Positions 55,036 to 63,866 of a DNA stretch of 64,000 bases are shown piece after piece. The notes below the pieces were generated by a model that made no database searches, was not told the origin of the DNA, and saw only the letters and a program-made list of their open reading frames with translations. Positions within the stretch are counted from its first letter, which is position 1, and every line of letters begins with the position of its first letter. The translations under genes and the position numbers were made by a program. The stretch spans positions 1-64,000 of the forward strand of contig NZ_DBMV01000014.1 of the NCBI RefSeq assembly GCF_002298975.1, given 5' to 3'. The DNA is from Ralstonia sp. UBA689. Its GTDB lineage: Bacteria > Pseudomonadota > Gammaproteobacteria > Burkholderiales > Burkholderiaceae.

Positions 55036-55938
55036 TCAAGCCGGAAACACGCCGGTCGACAGGTAGCGGTCGCCCCGATCGCACACCACGAACACGATGG
55101 TCGCGTTCTCGACCTCTTCCGCAATCTTCAGCGCCACGCACAGTGCACCGGCTGCAGAGATACCGCAGAAGATGCCTTCCTCGCGCGCCATGCGCCGCGC
55201 CATGTGTTCGGCGTCGGACTGGCTCACGGGCTCTGTGCGGTCGATGAATCTCGGATCGTAGATCTTCGGCATGTAGGCTTCCGGCCACTTGCGGATGCCC
55301 GGGATGCGCGAGCCCTCAGCCGGCTGAGCGCCAATGATCTGGACGGCCGGGTTTTTCTCTTTCAGGAAACGCGAGACACCGGTAATCGTGCCCGTCGTGC
55401 CCATCGCCGAGACGAAATGCGTGATGCGCCCTTCCGTCTGGCGCCACAGCTCGGGGCCGGTACCCTCGTAGTGCGCCAGCGGGTTGTCCGGGTTGGAGAA
55501 CTGGTCGAGGATGACGCCCTTGCCTTCCTTTTCCATCGCATCAGCCAGATCGCGCGCGTATTCCATGCCGCCCTTGACGGGGGTGAGGATGATCTCGGCA
55601 CCATACGCAGCCATGCTCTGGCGGCGCTCCACCGACAGGTCTTCCGGCATGATCAGCACCATCTTGTAGCCGCGTGTGGCCGCTACCATGGCCAGCGCAA
55701 TGCCGGTGTTGCCCGATGTGGCTTCGATCAGCGTGTCGCCCGGCTTGATGCGGCCGCGGGCTTCAGCGTGCTTGATCATGGACAGCGCCGGGCGGTCCTT
55801 GACCGAGCCGGCCGGATTGTTTCCTTCGAGCTTGCCGAGGATGACGTTGCCGCGTTGCGCGTTGCCCGCGCCGGGGATGCGCTGGAGCTGAACCAGAGGC
55901 GTATTGCCGATGGTGTCTTCGATGGTGGGATAAGCCAT
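55036..55938 (-). CDS. cysM: Cysteine synthase B
   Basis: A 300-aa PLP enzyme forming cysteine from O-acetylserine and sulfide or thiosulfate. It opens YPTIEDTIGNTPLVQLQRI. The PLP lysine is in NPAGSVKDRPAL, the substrate loop is EATSGNTGIALAM, and the phosphate loop GTTGTITG. RKWPEAYMPKIYDPRFID is typical of CysM rather than CysK. The start is from family length; the ribosome site is weak. It lies at the end of the LPS-core gene row on the minus strand. Confidence 0.94.
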   Translation of the reverse strand: MAYPTIEDTIGNTPLVQLQRIPGAGNAQRGNVILGKLEGNNPAGSVKDRPALSMIKHAEARGRIKPGDTLIEATSGNTGIALAMVAATRGYKMVLIMPEDLSVERRQSMAAYGAEIILTPVKGGMEYARDLADAMEKEGKGVILDQFSNPDNPLAHYEGTGPELWRQTEGRITHFVSAMGTTGTITGVSRFLKEKNPAVQIIGAQPAEGSRIPGIRKWPEAYMPKIYDPRFIDRTEPVSQSDAEHMARRMAREEGIFCGISAAGALCVALKIAEEVENATIVFVVCDRGDRYLSTGVFPA

Positions 55939-56010
55939 GATGCGTAGGGGATGGAATCGGGCCATTGTAATGCAGCACGTCATTCCGCTCGAAAGCCCTG
56001 CCCGGCACGC

Positions 56011-56039
56011 GGTAAAACGCCCCGCACGGGCGGGGCGTT
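56011..56039 (-). terminator. Terminator after the ComEA-like gene
   Basis: A 10-bp stem AACGCCCCGC/GCGGGGCGTT with loop ACGG and TTTT on the minus strand, 24 bp past the stop. Confidence 0.85.
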
Positions 56040-56063
56040 GGGGAATGGACAACCTGGGGGCGC

Positions 56064-56381
56064 TTACTTCTTCTTGGCGTCCTTGCTGCCCTTCTTGGCG
56101 GCAGCCGGGGCGGGGGCCGGTTGGCCGAAGCTCAGGCCCTCGTTCTCCAGCTTGGCAAGCGTCTTGTCGCCAATACCAGGCACGCGGGCCTTGAAGTCGG
56201 CAGCGTCCTTGTACGGGCCATTCTTGGTGCGCTCTTCCAGAATCGCCTTGGACCGCTTCGGCCCGATGCCGGACAGGGTTTCCAGCGCAGCCTGGTCTGC
56301 CGTGTTCACATCCACGGCCGCCCACGAGACCGACAGCATGGACAGCGACATCAACGCAACGGCCAACAACTTCTTCAACAT
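56064..56381 (-). CDS. ComEA-like exported helix-hairpin-helix protein
   Basis: A 105-aa protein with a signal peptide (residues 1-22, ending SWAA) and one tandem helix-hairpin-helix unit: VDVNTADQAALETLSGIGPKRSKAI (in parts) and FKARVPGIGDKTLAKLE. The tail is Lys/Ala/Pro-rich. ComEA proteins bind incoming DNA in the periplasm during transformation; small versions like this occur singly in beta-proteobacteria. AGGAGGAGCAC precedes the ATG. It has its own terminator. Confidence 0.88.
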   Translation of the reverse strand: MLKKLLAVALMSLSMLSVSWAAVDVNTADQAALETLSGIGPKRSKAILEERTKNGPYKDAADFKARVPGIGDKTLAKLENEGLSFGQPAPAPAAAKKGSKDAKKK

Positions 56382-56404
56382 GTGCTCCTCCTGAATTCAG
56401 AGAT

Positions 56405-56433
56405 GAAAAAACCGCCACATCGGGTGGCGGTTT
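56405..56433 (-). terminator. Terminator after hldD
   Basis: A 10-bp stem AAACCGCCAC/GTGGCGGTTT with a 5-nt loop and a T-run on the minus strand, between hldD and the ComEA-like gene. Confidence 0.88.
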
Positions 56434-56509
56434 CAACACATACTAAAGAGCATCACGCAGATGCGGCAGCGCGCTGACAAAAAGTCACACGCTGTCTGAT
56501 TGGTGGCAG

Positions 56510-57505
56510 TCAGGCTTGCTGCTTCAGCAGCCAGTGGCAATAGCGCGCCACGCCTTCCTGCACCGTCAGGAACGGCGCTGTGTAGCCGGCTGCGCGCAGG
56601 CGCGACTGGTCCGCCTGCGTGAAGCACTGATACTTGCCGCGCAGCGCATCCGGAAATTTCACATACTCGATCAGCCCTTCCTGGGCCAGTTCCTCGGTAG
56701 ACAGTACAGGCTTGCCCTCGGCTTCGCGCAGCGTGTTCACCACCGTGGTGGCGATGTCGTTGAACGGCTGGGCGCGCCCGGTGCCAAGGTTGAAGATGCC
56801 CGATTTTTCCGGATGATCGAAGAAGAACAGGTTGACCTTCACCACGTCTTCCACCGACACAAAGTCGCGCATCTGACCGCCCTGCGGGTAGCCGTTGTAC
56901 TCGCCGAACAACTTGACGGTGCCTTCAGCGCGGAACTGGTTGAAGTTGTGGAACGCCACCGAGGCCATGCGTCCCTTGTGCTGCTCGCGCGGGCCGTAAA
57001 CGTTGAAATAGCGAAAGCCCACGATCTGCGACAACGCGGTCGGCATGACACGGCGCACGACCTGGTCGAACAGCAGCTTGGAGTAGCCGTACACATTGAG
57101 CGGGCGCTCGAACTCGGGCTCCTCGCGGAAGGTTTCCGACGCGCCGTACGTGGCCGCCGACGAGGCATAGAGGAACTGCACGCCCTGGTCCAGGCATGCG
57201 CGCATCACCGCCAGCGAGTAGCGGTAATTGTTGTCCATCATGTAGCGGCCGTCGGTCTCCATGGTGTCGGAGCAGGCGCCCTCGTGGAAGATTGCGCGGA
57301 CCTTGCCGAAATCGCCGCGCGCAAAGCGCTCGACGAATTCGGTCTTGTCAAGATAGTCGCTGATCTGGCAGTCGACGATGTTCTTGAACTTGTCGGCGTG
57401 CGTGAGGTTGTCGACGACAATGATGTCGGTCTCTCCGCGCTCGTTCAGGCCTTTGACGATGTTGGCGCCGATAAAGCCGGCCGCACCGGTGACGATGATG
57501 GTCAT
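56510..57505 (-). CDS. hldD: ADP-L-glycero-D-manno-heptose 6-epimerase
   Basis: A 331-aa SDR enzyme inverting C6 of ADP-heptose, the last step to the LPS core heptose donor. The NADP loop is VTGAAGFIGANIV, YASSAATYG carries the catalytic Ser/Thr, and YGYSKLLFD the Tyr-Lys pair. MRDFVSVEDVV is typical of HldD. It follows the heptose kinase gene by 18 bp in one operon. Confidence 0.95.
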   Translation of the reverse strand: MTIIVTGAAGFIGANIVKGLNERGETDIIVVDNLTHADKFKNIVDCQISDYLDKTEFVERFARGDFGKVRAIFHEGACSDTMETDGRYMMDNNYRYSLAVMRACLDQGVQFLYASSAATYGASETFREEPEFERPLNVYGYSKLLFDQVVRRVMPTALSQIVGFRYFNVYGPREQHKGRMASVAFHNFNQFRAEGTVKLFGEYNGYPQGGQMRDFVSVEDVVKVNLFFFDHPEKSGIFNLGTGRAQPFNDIATTVVNTLREAEGKPVLSTEELAQEGLIEYVKFPDALRGKYQCFTQADQSRLRAAGYTAPFLTVQEGVARYCHWLLKQQA

Positions 57506-57523
57506 GATCGGTTGATCAATGGA

Positions 57524-58456
57524 TCAGTTGAAGAGTTCTGCGTAAGTGACGACCGCCGTACCCAGCTTGCCGACAACGATGCTGCCCGCGCGGTTGGCGT
57601 ACTGGACCGCTTCCTTGAGGCTGGCGCCAGCGCCAAGCATGGTCGCCAGCGTGGCGATGACGGTGTCCCCCGCGCCCGAGACGTCATACACCTCGCGCGC
57701 CTGCGCGGAGACGTGCAGCACCTCATGCTCGGTGTAGAGCGTCATGCCCTCTTCCGAGCGCGTCAGCAACAGCGCTTCGAGCTGCAGCTCACGACGCAGA
57801 TTCTGCGCGCGGATGGTCAGGTCCTGCTCGGACTTCCACGAACCGACCACCTGACGCATCTCGGCACGGTTGGGCGTGATCATGGTCGCGCCTTTGTAGC
57901 GCGAATAATCGTCGCCCTTCGGATCGACCAGCACACGGCGGCCGGCCTGGAGCGACGCCTCGATCATCTTGGCCACGTGCGTCAGGCCGCCCTTGCCGTA
58001 ATCGGAGAGCACTACCACATCATGTTGCGGCGCCAGGGTGCGGAAGCGATCGAGCACCGACATCAGCACTTCGTGTGTGGGCGGGTTCTCGAAGTCGACG
58101 CGAATCAACTGCTGCTGGCGTGCCAGCACGCGCAGCTTGATCGTCGTATTGACGGCCGGATCACGGTGCAAATGGCCTGTGACGTGGCTTTCGCCGAGCA
58201 ACGTCTCGATGCTGCGGCCAGGCTCGTCGTTGCCGATTACACCCAGCATGCCGACCTGGGCGCCCAGTGCCGCAGCGTTGCGCGCCACGTTGGCGGCACC
58301 ACCCAGGCGCTCGTCCGAGCGCTTGATCTGCACGACGGGCACCGGTGCTTCAGGGGAAATCCGCTCGACATCGCCAAACCAGTAGCGGTCGAGCATCATG
58401 TCGCCAACCACGAGGATGCGGGCAGCGTGGATCTGTTCGGAAGCGGGCGTGGTCAT
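57524..58456 (-). CDS. hldA: D-glycero-beta-D-manno-heptose-7-phosphate kinase
   Basis: A 310-aa PfkB-fold kinase making heptose 1,7-bisphosphate. It opens ARILVVGDMMLDRYWFGDVERISPEAP, and LGGAANVARNAAALG and VSGAGDTVIATLATMLGAG (with the catalytic Asp) are conserved. It ends where the kinase domain ends; the adenylyltransferase half of E. coli HldE is absent, so that step needs a separate hldC gene elsewhere. The start follows GAGCGTCGG weakly; MTTPASEQ is taken from family length. Confidence 0.93.
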   Translation of the reverse strand: MTTPASEQIHAARILVVGDMMLDRYWFGDVERISPEAPVPVVQIKRSDERLGGAANVARNAAALGAQVGMLGVIGNDEPGRSIETLLGESHVTGHLHRDPAVNTTIKLRVLARQQQLIRVDFENPPTHEVLMSVLDRFRTLAPQHDVVVLSDYGKGGLTHVAKMIEASLQAGRRVLVDPKGDDYSRYKGATMITPNRAEMRQVVGSWKSEQDLTIRAQNLRRELQLEALLLTRSEEGMTLYTEHEVLHVSAQAREVYDVSGAGDTVIATLATMLGAGASLKEAVQYANRAGSIVVGKLGTAVVTYAELFN

Positions 58457-58498
58457 GGGTCTGGAGCGTCGGCGGCAGCCGAATCGAGGTGACGGCAA

Positions 58499-59863
58499 TT
58501 ACAGTTGGGTAGAGCGTCCGATGGCCTGGTATTCGAAGCCCGCATCGCGCATGGCTTGCGGCTCGAACAGGTTGCGGCCGTCGAACACCATCGGTGTCTT
58601 CAGCAGCGCCTTGACAGCGTTGAAGTCCGGGCTGCGGAATGCTTTCCACTCGGTCACGATGACCAGCGCGTCAGCATTCTTGAGCGCGTCCATCTGACCG
58701 TTACAGAACGTCACGCGTTCCAATTGCTCCGAAGAAAGATCGAGCGCCAGTGCGTGGCGAGCCTCTTCCATCGCGACCGGGTCATACACTTGCACACGTG
58801 CGCCGCGCGAGAGCAGCGCGCCGATCAGGATGCGGCTCGGCGCCTCGCGCATGTCATCGGTGTTCGGCTTGAAAGCCAGGCCCCAGATGGCGAAGGCGCG
58901 GCCGGTCAGATCCGCACCCAGCCGGTCTTCGATCTTGCTGACCAGCACTTCCTTCTGCTTGTCGTTGACGGCCTCGACGGCCTCCAGCACGTGCAGCGTC
59001 TGGCCGTATTCCTGCGCGGTACGCACCAGCGCCTGCACGTCCTTCGGGAAGCACGAGCCGCCATAGCCGGTACCGGCGTAAAGGAAGCTGTAACCGATGC
59101 GCGGGTCGGAGCCGATGCCCAGGCGCACGAGTTCGATGTCGGCGCCCACCTTGTCGGCCAGGTTGGCCATCTCGTTCATGAACGAGATGCGCGTGGCCAG
59201 CATCGAGTTGGCAGCGTATTTGGTGAATTCAGCCGAGCGCACGTCCATGTAGAAGGTGCGCTCGTGGTTGCGGTTGAACGGCACGTAGAGCGTACGCATT
59301 ATCGCCTTGGCGCGCTGGCCGTCGTTGTCGGCGTAGGTGCCGAGCACGATGCGGTCCGGGCGCATGAAGTCGTCCACTGCGGCGCCTTCCTTCAGGAACT
59401 CGGGGTTCGACACCACCGAGAAGCCGATGTCGGACTTGCCACGCGCAGCCAGCACCTCGGCCACTGCGGCACGCACCTTGTCGCCAGTGCCCACCGGCAC
59501 GGTCGACTTGTCGACGATCACCTTGAAGCCGTTCATGTGCTGGCCGATGTTGCGGGCCGCTGCCAGCACGTACTTCAGGTCGGCTGAGCCGTCTTCATCG
59601 GGCGGCGTGCCAACGGCGATGAACTGCACGTCGCCGTGCGCCACGCTGGCCGCCACATCGGTCGAGAACCGGATGCGACCGGCCGCGCGGTTGCGCTCGA
59701 TCAGCTCCTTCAGGCCCGGTTCGTAGATGGGCACGCCGCCGGCGTTGAGCAGATCGATCTTCTTCTGGTCGACGTCGAGGCAGAACACGTCGTTGCCCAG
59801 TTCCGCCAGACACGCGCCGGTGACCAGACCGACGTAACCGCTACCGATGATGGTGATCTTCAT
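58499..59863 (-). CDS. ugd: UDP-glucose 6-dehydrogenase
   Basis: A 454-aa enzyme oxidising UDP-glucose to UDP-glucuronate with two NAD. The NAD loop is IIGSGYVGLVTGACLAELG and the nucleophile Cys lies in YGGSCFPKDVQAL near residue 265. KFAANS-type EFTKYAANSMLATRISFMNE contains the catalytic lysine. The product feeds L-Ara4N for lipid A and surface polysaccharides. It lies between lapB and hldA on one strand. Confidence 0.95.
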   Translation of the reverse strand: MKITIIGSGYVGLVTGACLAELGNDVFCLDVDQKKIDLLNAGGVPIYEPGLKELIERNRAAGRIRFSTDVAASVAHGDVQFIAVGTPPDEDGSADLKYVLAAARNIGQHMNGFKVIVDKSTVPVGTGDKVRAAVAEVLAARGKSDIGFSVVSNPEFLKEGAAVDDFMRPDRIVLGTYADNDGQRAKAIMRTLYVPFNRNHERTFYMDVRSAEFTKYAANSMLATRISFMNEMANLADKVGADIELVRLGIGSDPRIGYSFLYAGTGYGGSCFPKDVQALVRTAQEYGQTLHVLEAVEAVNDKQKEVLVSKIEDRLGADLTGRAFAIWGLAFKPNTDDMREAPSRILIGALLSRGARVQVYDPVAMEEARHALALDLSSEQLERVTFCNGQMDALKNADALVIVTEWKAFRSPDFNAVKALLKTPMVFDGRNLFEPQAMRDAGFEYQAIGRSTQL

Positions 59864-59928
59864 ACGAACACTTCAAAGATTGAAAAAGCGCCGGCGCGGT
59901 TCAAACATGCAAGCCGCGCCAGACTGAA

Positions 59929-61203
59929 TTACATGCTGGCCCCGCCGCTGCCACCGAGCGTCTCGGTGCGTCGCGGCGCATAGGTCTCCCAGCGGTTGCA
60001 CCCTGGGCACTGCCAATAGAACAGGCGCGCGCGGAAACCGCATTCCTGACAGGTGTAGCGCGCCATGTTACGCGTGCGGCTTTGCAGCAGGTCACGGATG
60101 GCGCCCAAGTCTTGCGCGCGCTGGATATCGGCATTGGCGCCCGTCTCGACCGGATCGGCCAGCGCGCTCTCGGCCACCTCTGCCGTGGCATGAGCCTCGT
60201 GGCCGACCGCCTCGGAAGCACGCGTTGCTTCCGCTTCCACCAGACGCGTCAATGCCATCAGCGATGGCTGGCGACGAATCTGGTCGCGCATCAGTGCCAC
60301 GGCGTCATCAATGCCGTGCACATCCAACTCATACTTGTAAACCGTGTCGAGCAGTTCGGGACCCAGGCGCGCATCCATCTTGGAACGCAGCCACGCCAGC
60401 CCCTCGGCGGCGCGGCCAAGCTGCGTATACGCCTTCATCAGCCGCTCGGCCACCAGCGGCAGGAAAGCCGGGTTTTGCTGCTCGATGCTGCGCCAGCGCT
60501 TGATGGCGCCCTCGACATCGCCCTGCCCCTGTGCCACGTCGCCCAGCTGAATAGTCGCGCGCACGTTCTTGGGGTTCTCCTGCAGCGCGCGTTCCAGCCA
60601 TCCCACGGCAGTCGGCACATCCGTTCGTTGCAGCGATTCCTGCGCCAACTCGCAGCAGAACTGCGCGATCTGAATGGAGTAGTCCTTGCCCTGCAGCGTC
60701 TGCAACTCGCGTGCCGCATCGATGGCCTTGCGCCATTCCTTCTCAACTTCGTACAACTCAAGCAGCACCCGCTTGGCGGGCTCGGCGAACGCGCCCTCCA
60801 TCAGCATGCGTAGGGATTCTTCCGCGCGGTCCAACAGGCCAGCGCGCAGGAAGTCCTGACCGAGTTCATACAGTGCATGGTCGCGCTCGTTGGCTGGCAG
60901 GTCCGGGCGGTTGACGAGGTTCTGATGCACGCGGATGGCACGTTCGGTCTCGCCGCGGCGGCGGAACAGGCTGCCAAGCGCGAAGTGCAGCTCGGTGGTT
61001 TCCGGGTCCAGGCGAGCAACCTCGATAAAGGCATCGATGGCCTTGTCGGGCTGCTCGTTGAGCAGGAAGTTCAGGCCCTTGAAATAGGAACGCGGCAGCG
61101 AAGACTGTTCGGTGCGCAACTGGCGGGCATCGAGCCGCGCAGCAACCCAGCCCAAGCCAAACACCAACGGGATGGCCAGCAGCCACCAGAGATCGAAATC
61201 CAT
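59929..61203 (-). CDS. lapB: Lipopolysaccharide assembly protein B
   Basis: A 424-aa protein with an N-terminal membrane anchor (LWWLLAIPLVFGLGWVAARL), about nine TPR repeats (residues 45-340), and a C-terminal rubredoxin-like zinc ribbon (YTCQECGFRARLFYWQCPGC). LapB (YciM) delivers LpxC to FtsH for degradation and so limits LPS synthesis. The LPS gene context (lapA, ugd, hldA, hldD) fits. It begins 3 bp after lapA. Confidence 0.93.
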   Translation of the reverse strand: MDFDLWWLLAIPLVFGLGWVAARLDARQLRTEQSSLPRSYFKGLNFLLNEQPDKAIDAFIEVARLDPETTELHFALGSLFRRRGETERAIRVHQNLVNRPDLPANERDHALYELGQDFLRAGLLDRAEESLRMLMEGAFAEPAKRVLLELYEVEKEWRKAIDAARELQTLQGKDYSIQIAQFCCELAQESLQRTDVPTAVGWLERALQENPKNVRATIQLGDVAQGQGDVEGAIKRWRSIEQQNPAFLPLVAERLMKAYTQLGRAAEGLAWLRSKMDARLGPELLDTVYKYELDVHGIDDAVALMRDQIRRQPSLMALTRLVEAEATRASEAVGHEAHATAEVAESALADPVETGANADIQRAQDLGAIRDLLQSRTRNMARYTCQECGFRARLFYWQCPGCNRWETYAPRRTETLGGSGGASM

Positions 61204-61206
61204 GCG

Positions 61207-61530
61207 TCAGACCTTGGGGCCGGGGACTTGGTAAGGAGAATCGGCAACGACAGGCGCAGGCGGCTCGACCACCTCTTCCGACTGCTTCATGCGGCCGATC
61301 TGGCGGCGCAGACGGCTGGCGACAAAGCGGTGCCTCACCACGCGCGGCGCCATTGCCAGCATGGCCAGTAAGATACCGGCCACAAAAAACGCCAGCGCGA
61401 TCAGGATCAGCGGCGTGCGCCAGGTCACGCCAAACGGCAACACCAACGAGACTTCCGCCGTGTTGTGCAGTGCCAGTACAAAGAGCAGCACGAACAACAG
61501 GATTCGGATGGCCCAGACAAGAAATTTCAT
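61207..61530 (-). CDS. lapA: Lipopolysaccharide assembly protein A (DUF1049)
   Basis: A 107-aa inner-membrane protein with two hydrophobic segments (about residues 4-22 and 38-62) and a basic then Pro-rich cytoplasmic tail. LALHNTAEVSLVLPFG is the DUF1049 signature. It is coupled to lapB, its known partner. The terminator upstream separates it from ihfB, so lapAB may have their own promoter. Confidence 0.9.
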   Translation of the reverse strand: MKFLVWAIRILLFVLLFVLALHNTAEVSLVLPFGVTWRTPLILIALAFFVAGILLAMLAMAPRVVRHRFVASRLRRQIGRMKQSEEVVEPPAPVVADSPYQVPGPKV

Positions 61531-61656
61531 GCGGATTCGGAGACGGGCGGCGGTGCGGCAGCTAGGCAGCACACGATTGCCGGGTTGTGCCGCATTGTAG
61601 CGGATTCACATGAGGGCCAGTCACGCCAAAGGCTTGCGCGCAAGGCCATCGCCACA

Positions 61657-61687
61657 ATAAAAAACGCCCCGGCAAAACCGGGGCGTT
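61657..61687 (-). terminator. Terminator after ihfB
   Basis: A 10-bp stem AACGCCCCGG/CCGGGGCGTT with loop CAAAA and a T-run on the minus strand, 28 bp past ihfB. Confidence 0.9.
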
Positions 61688-61714
61688 CCTGAAACTACCG
61701 TATGCAACCAAGGC

Positions 61715-62143
61715 TTAGCGCGACATGGCCAACGGCATCGGCGCCTCCGCCGAAAACCCTGCGGCGTGGCGGTTGCTGTCAGCTTGTCGAGCCACTTTGA
61801 CGGCCGTCAACGACACGGCTGGCTCGCCCTCCGAAGAAGGCTCGCCTTGTCGTTCGAGGCTGCGGTCGACCCGCTCGCGCAATTCCTTGCCCGCCTTGAA
61901 ATGCGGCACCCGCTTTTCGGGCACCAGCACCTTTTCGCCGGACTTGGGGTTGCGGCCAACGCGCGGCGGACGGCGATTCAGACCAAAACTGCCGAACCCA
62001 CGAATCTCGATGCGGTGGCCATCCGCCAGGGCGTCGGACATCGCATCCAGGATCGTCTTGACCGCGATGTCCGCGTCCCGCAGCAGCAGCTGCGGAAAGC
62101 GGGCGGCCAGCTTTTCCACGAGTTCGGACTTGGTCATGGGCAT
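61715..62143 (-). CDS. ihfB: Integration host factor beta, extended C-terminus
   Basis: A 142-aa DNA-bending protein. The HU/IHF core covers residues 1-100: MTKSELVEKLAARFPQL, then IEIRGFGSFGLNRRPPRVGRNPKSGE, where the Pro of RNPKSGE intercalates DNA, and the basic FKAGKELRERV end. About 40 extra residues rich in Ser, Glu and Ala follow, absent from E. coli IhfB (94 aa). AAGGAC precedes the ATG. It follows rpsA by 34 bp, the usual order. Confidence 0.93.
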   Translation of the reverse strand: MPMTKSELVEKLAARFPQLLLRDADIAVKTILDAMSDALADGHRIEIRGFGSFGLNRRPPRVGRNPKSGEKVLVPEKRVPHFKAGKELRERVDRSLERQGEPSSEGEPAVSLTAVKVARQADSNRHAAGFSAEAPMPLAMSR

Positions 62144-62177
62144 CGTGCGCGTCCTTGCAGGTCGACTCGATGGATGC

Positions 62178-63866
62178 TTACTGGTTGGTCTCGTTCAGCT
62201 TGGCCTTCAGCAGCGCGCCGAGGTTCGTGGTGCCAGCGGTGCCGGTATCAGCCGCGAACTTCTGCATGGCTTCCTGTTGGTCGGCGCTGTCCTTGGCCTT
62301 GATCGAAACGTTGATGTTGCGCGACTTGCGATCGATGTTGACGATCATCGCGGTCATCGTTTCACCTTCCTTCAGCACGTTGCGGGCATCTTCCACGCGA
62401 TCGCTCGAGATTTCCGAGGCACGCAGGTAGCCTTCCACATCGTCCGCCAACTGCACCACAGCGCCCTTCGGATCAACGGCCTTGATCGTGACAGACACGA
62501 TCGAGCCCTTGTCGTTGGTCGAGATGAAGTTGTTGAACGGGTCGCCCGACAGTTGCTTGATACCCAGCGAGATGCGTTCCTTGTCGATGTCGATGGCCAG
62601 CACAACGGCTTCCACCTCGTCGCCCTTCTTGTACTTGCGAACGGCTTCTTCGCCGGTTTCTTGCCACGACAGGTCCGACAGGTGCACCAAGCCGTCGATG
62701 CCGCCCGGCAGACCGATGAACACGCCGAAGTCGGTGATCGACTTGATCTGACCCGACAGCTTGTCGCCCTTCTTGTGGTTGCGGCCGAAGTCGTCCCACG
62801 GATTGGCCTTGCACTGCTTCATGCCCAGGCTGATACGACGCTTGTCTTCGTCGATATCCAGAACCATGACTTCCACTTCGTCGCCCAGCTGGACAACCTT
62901 GGACGGAGCCACGTTCTTGTTGGTCCAGTCCATTTCCGACACGTGCACCAGGCCTTCGATGCCGGCTTCGATCTCGACGAACGCGCCGTAGTCGGTCAGG
63001 TTGGTCACCTTGCCGAACAGGCGAGTGCCTTGCGGGTAGCGACGCGAGATACCGACCCACGGATCTTCGCCCAGCTGCTTGACGCCCAGCGAGACGCGGT
63101 TCTTCTCTTGGTCGAACTTGAGGATCTTGGCGGTGATTTCCTGGCCAACCGACAGCACTTCGCTCGGGTGACGCACGCGACGCCATGCCAGGTCGGTGAT
63201 GTGCAGCAGACCGTCGATGCCGCCCAGATCCACGAACGCGCCGTAGTCGGTGATGTTCTTGACGATACCGTTGACGATCGCGCCTTCCTTGAGCGTTTCC
63301 ATCAGCTTCTGACGCTCTTCGCCCAGCGTGGCTTCAACCACGGCGCGGCGCGACAGCACAACGTTGTTGCGCTTGCGGTCCAGCTTGATGACCTTGAATT
63401 CGAGGGTCTTGCCTTCGTACGGCGTGGTGTCCTTGATCGGACGCACGTCGACGAGCGAACCCGGCAGGAATGCACGAATACCGTTGACCATGACGGTCAG
63501 GCCGCCCTTGACCTTGCCGGTCACGGTACCGGAGATGATCTCACCGGATTCCAGTGCCTTCTCAAGGTTCAGCCACGAAGCCAGGCGCTTGGCCTTGTCG
63601 CGCGACAGGATGGTGTCGCCGTAGCCGTTTTCCAGTGCGTCGATCGCGACCGAAACGTAGTCGCCGACTTGCACTTCCAGCTCGCCCTGATCGTTCAGGA
63701 ACTCTTCGACCGGAACAAAAGCTTCAGACTTCAGGCCCGCGTTCACAACGACGAAGTTGTGGTCGATACGCACAACTTCCGCAGAGATCACTTCGCCAGC
63801 CTTCATATTGGACTTGGCGATCGACTCTTCGAACAGGGCGGCAAAAGATTCGTTAGTTTGGGACAT
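62178..63866 (-). CDS. rpsA: 30S ribosomal protein S1
   Basis: A 562-aa protein with six S1 RNA-binding repeats, for example GIVKNITDYGAFVDLGGIDGLLHI, GKVTNLTDYGAFVEIEAGIEGLVHV and GQIKSITDFGVFIGLPGGIDGLVHL (each an S1 block). It feeds mRNA to the ribosome. The start SQTNESFAALFEE after Met follows the U-rich GGATGCCTATTTTT with no real Shine-Dalgarno, which matches the autoregulated, SD-less start of rpsA in other proteobacteria. The upstream cmk gene, if present, lies outside the window. Confidence 0.96.
   Translation of the reverse strand: MSQTNESFAALFEESIAKSNMKAGEVISAEVVRIDHNFVVVNAGLKSEAFVPVEEFLNDQGELEVQVGDYVSVAIDALENGYGDTILSRDKAKRLASWLNLEKALESGEIISGTVTGKVKGGLTVMVNGIRAFLPGSLVDVRPIKDTTPYEGKTLEFKVIKLDRKRNNVVLSRRAVVEATLGEERQKLMETLKEGAIVNGIVKNITDYGAFVDLGGIDGLLHITDLAWRRVRHPSEVLSVGQEITAKILKFDQEKNRVSLGVKQLGEDPWVGISRRYPQGTRLFGKVTNLTDYGAFVEIEAGIEGLVHVSEMDWTNKNVAPSKVVQLGDEVEVMVLDIDEDKRRISLGMKQCKANPWDDFGRNHKKGDKLSGQIKSITDFGVFIGLPGGIDGLVHLSDLSWQETGEEAVRKYKKGDEVEAVVLAIDIDKERISLGIKQLSGDPFNNFISTNDKGSIVSVTIKAVDPKGAVVQLADDVEGYLRASEISSDRVEDARNVLKEGETMTAMIVNIDRKSRNINVSIKAKDSADQQEAMQKFAADTGTAGTTNLGALLKAKLNETNQ

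Noticed and set aside
55939..56439. An N-terminal extension of cysM back to 56439
   Set aside because: It runs antisense-free but through the ComEA-like gene in another frame and a terminator; CysM family members start at the internal ATG.
56516..58492. A 658-codon plus-strand frame opposite hldD and hldA
   Set aside because: It is a GC-driven antisense frame across two real genes.
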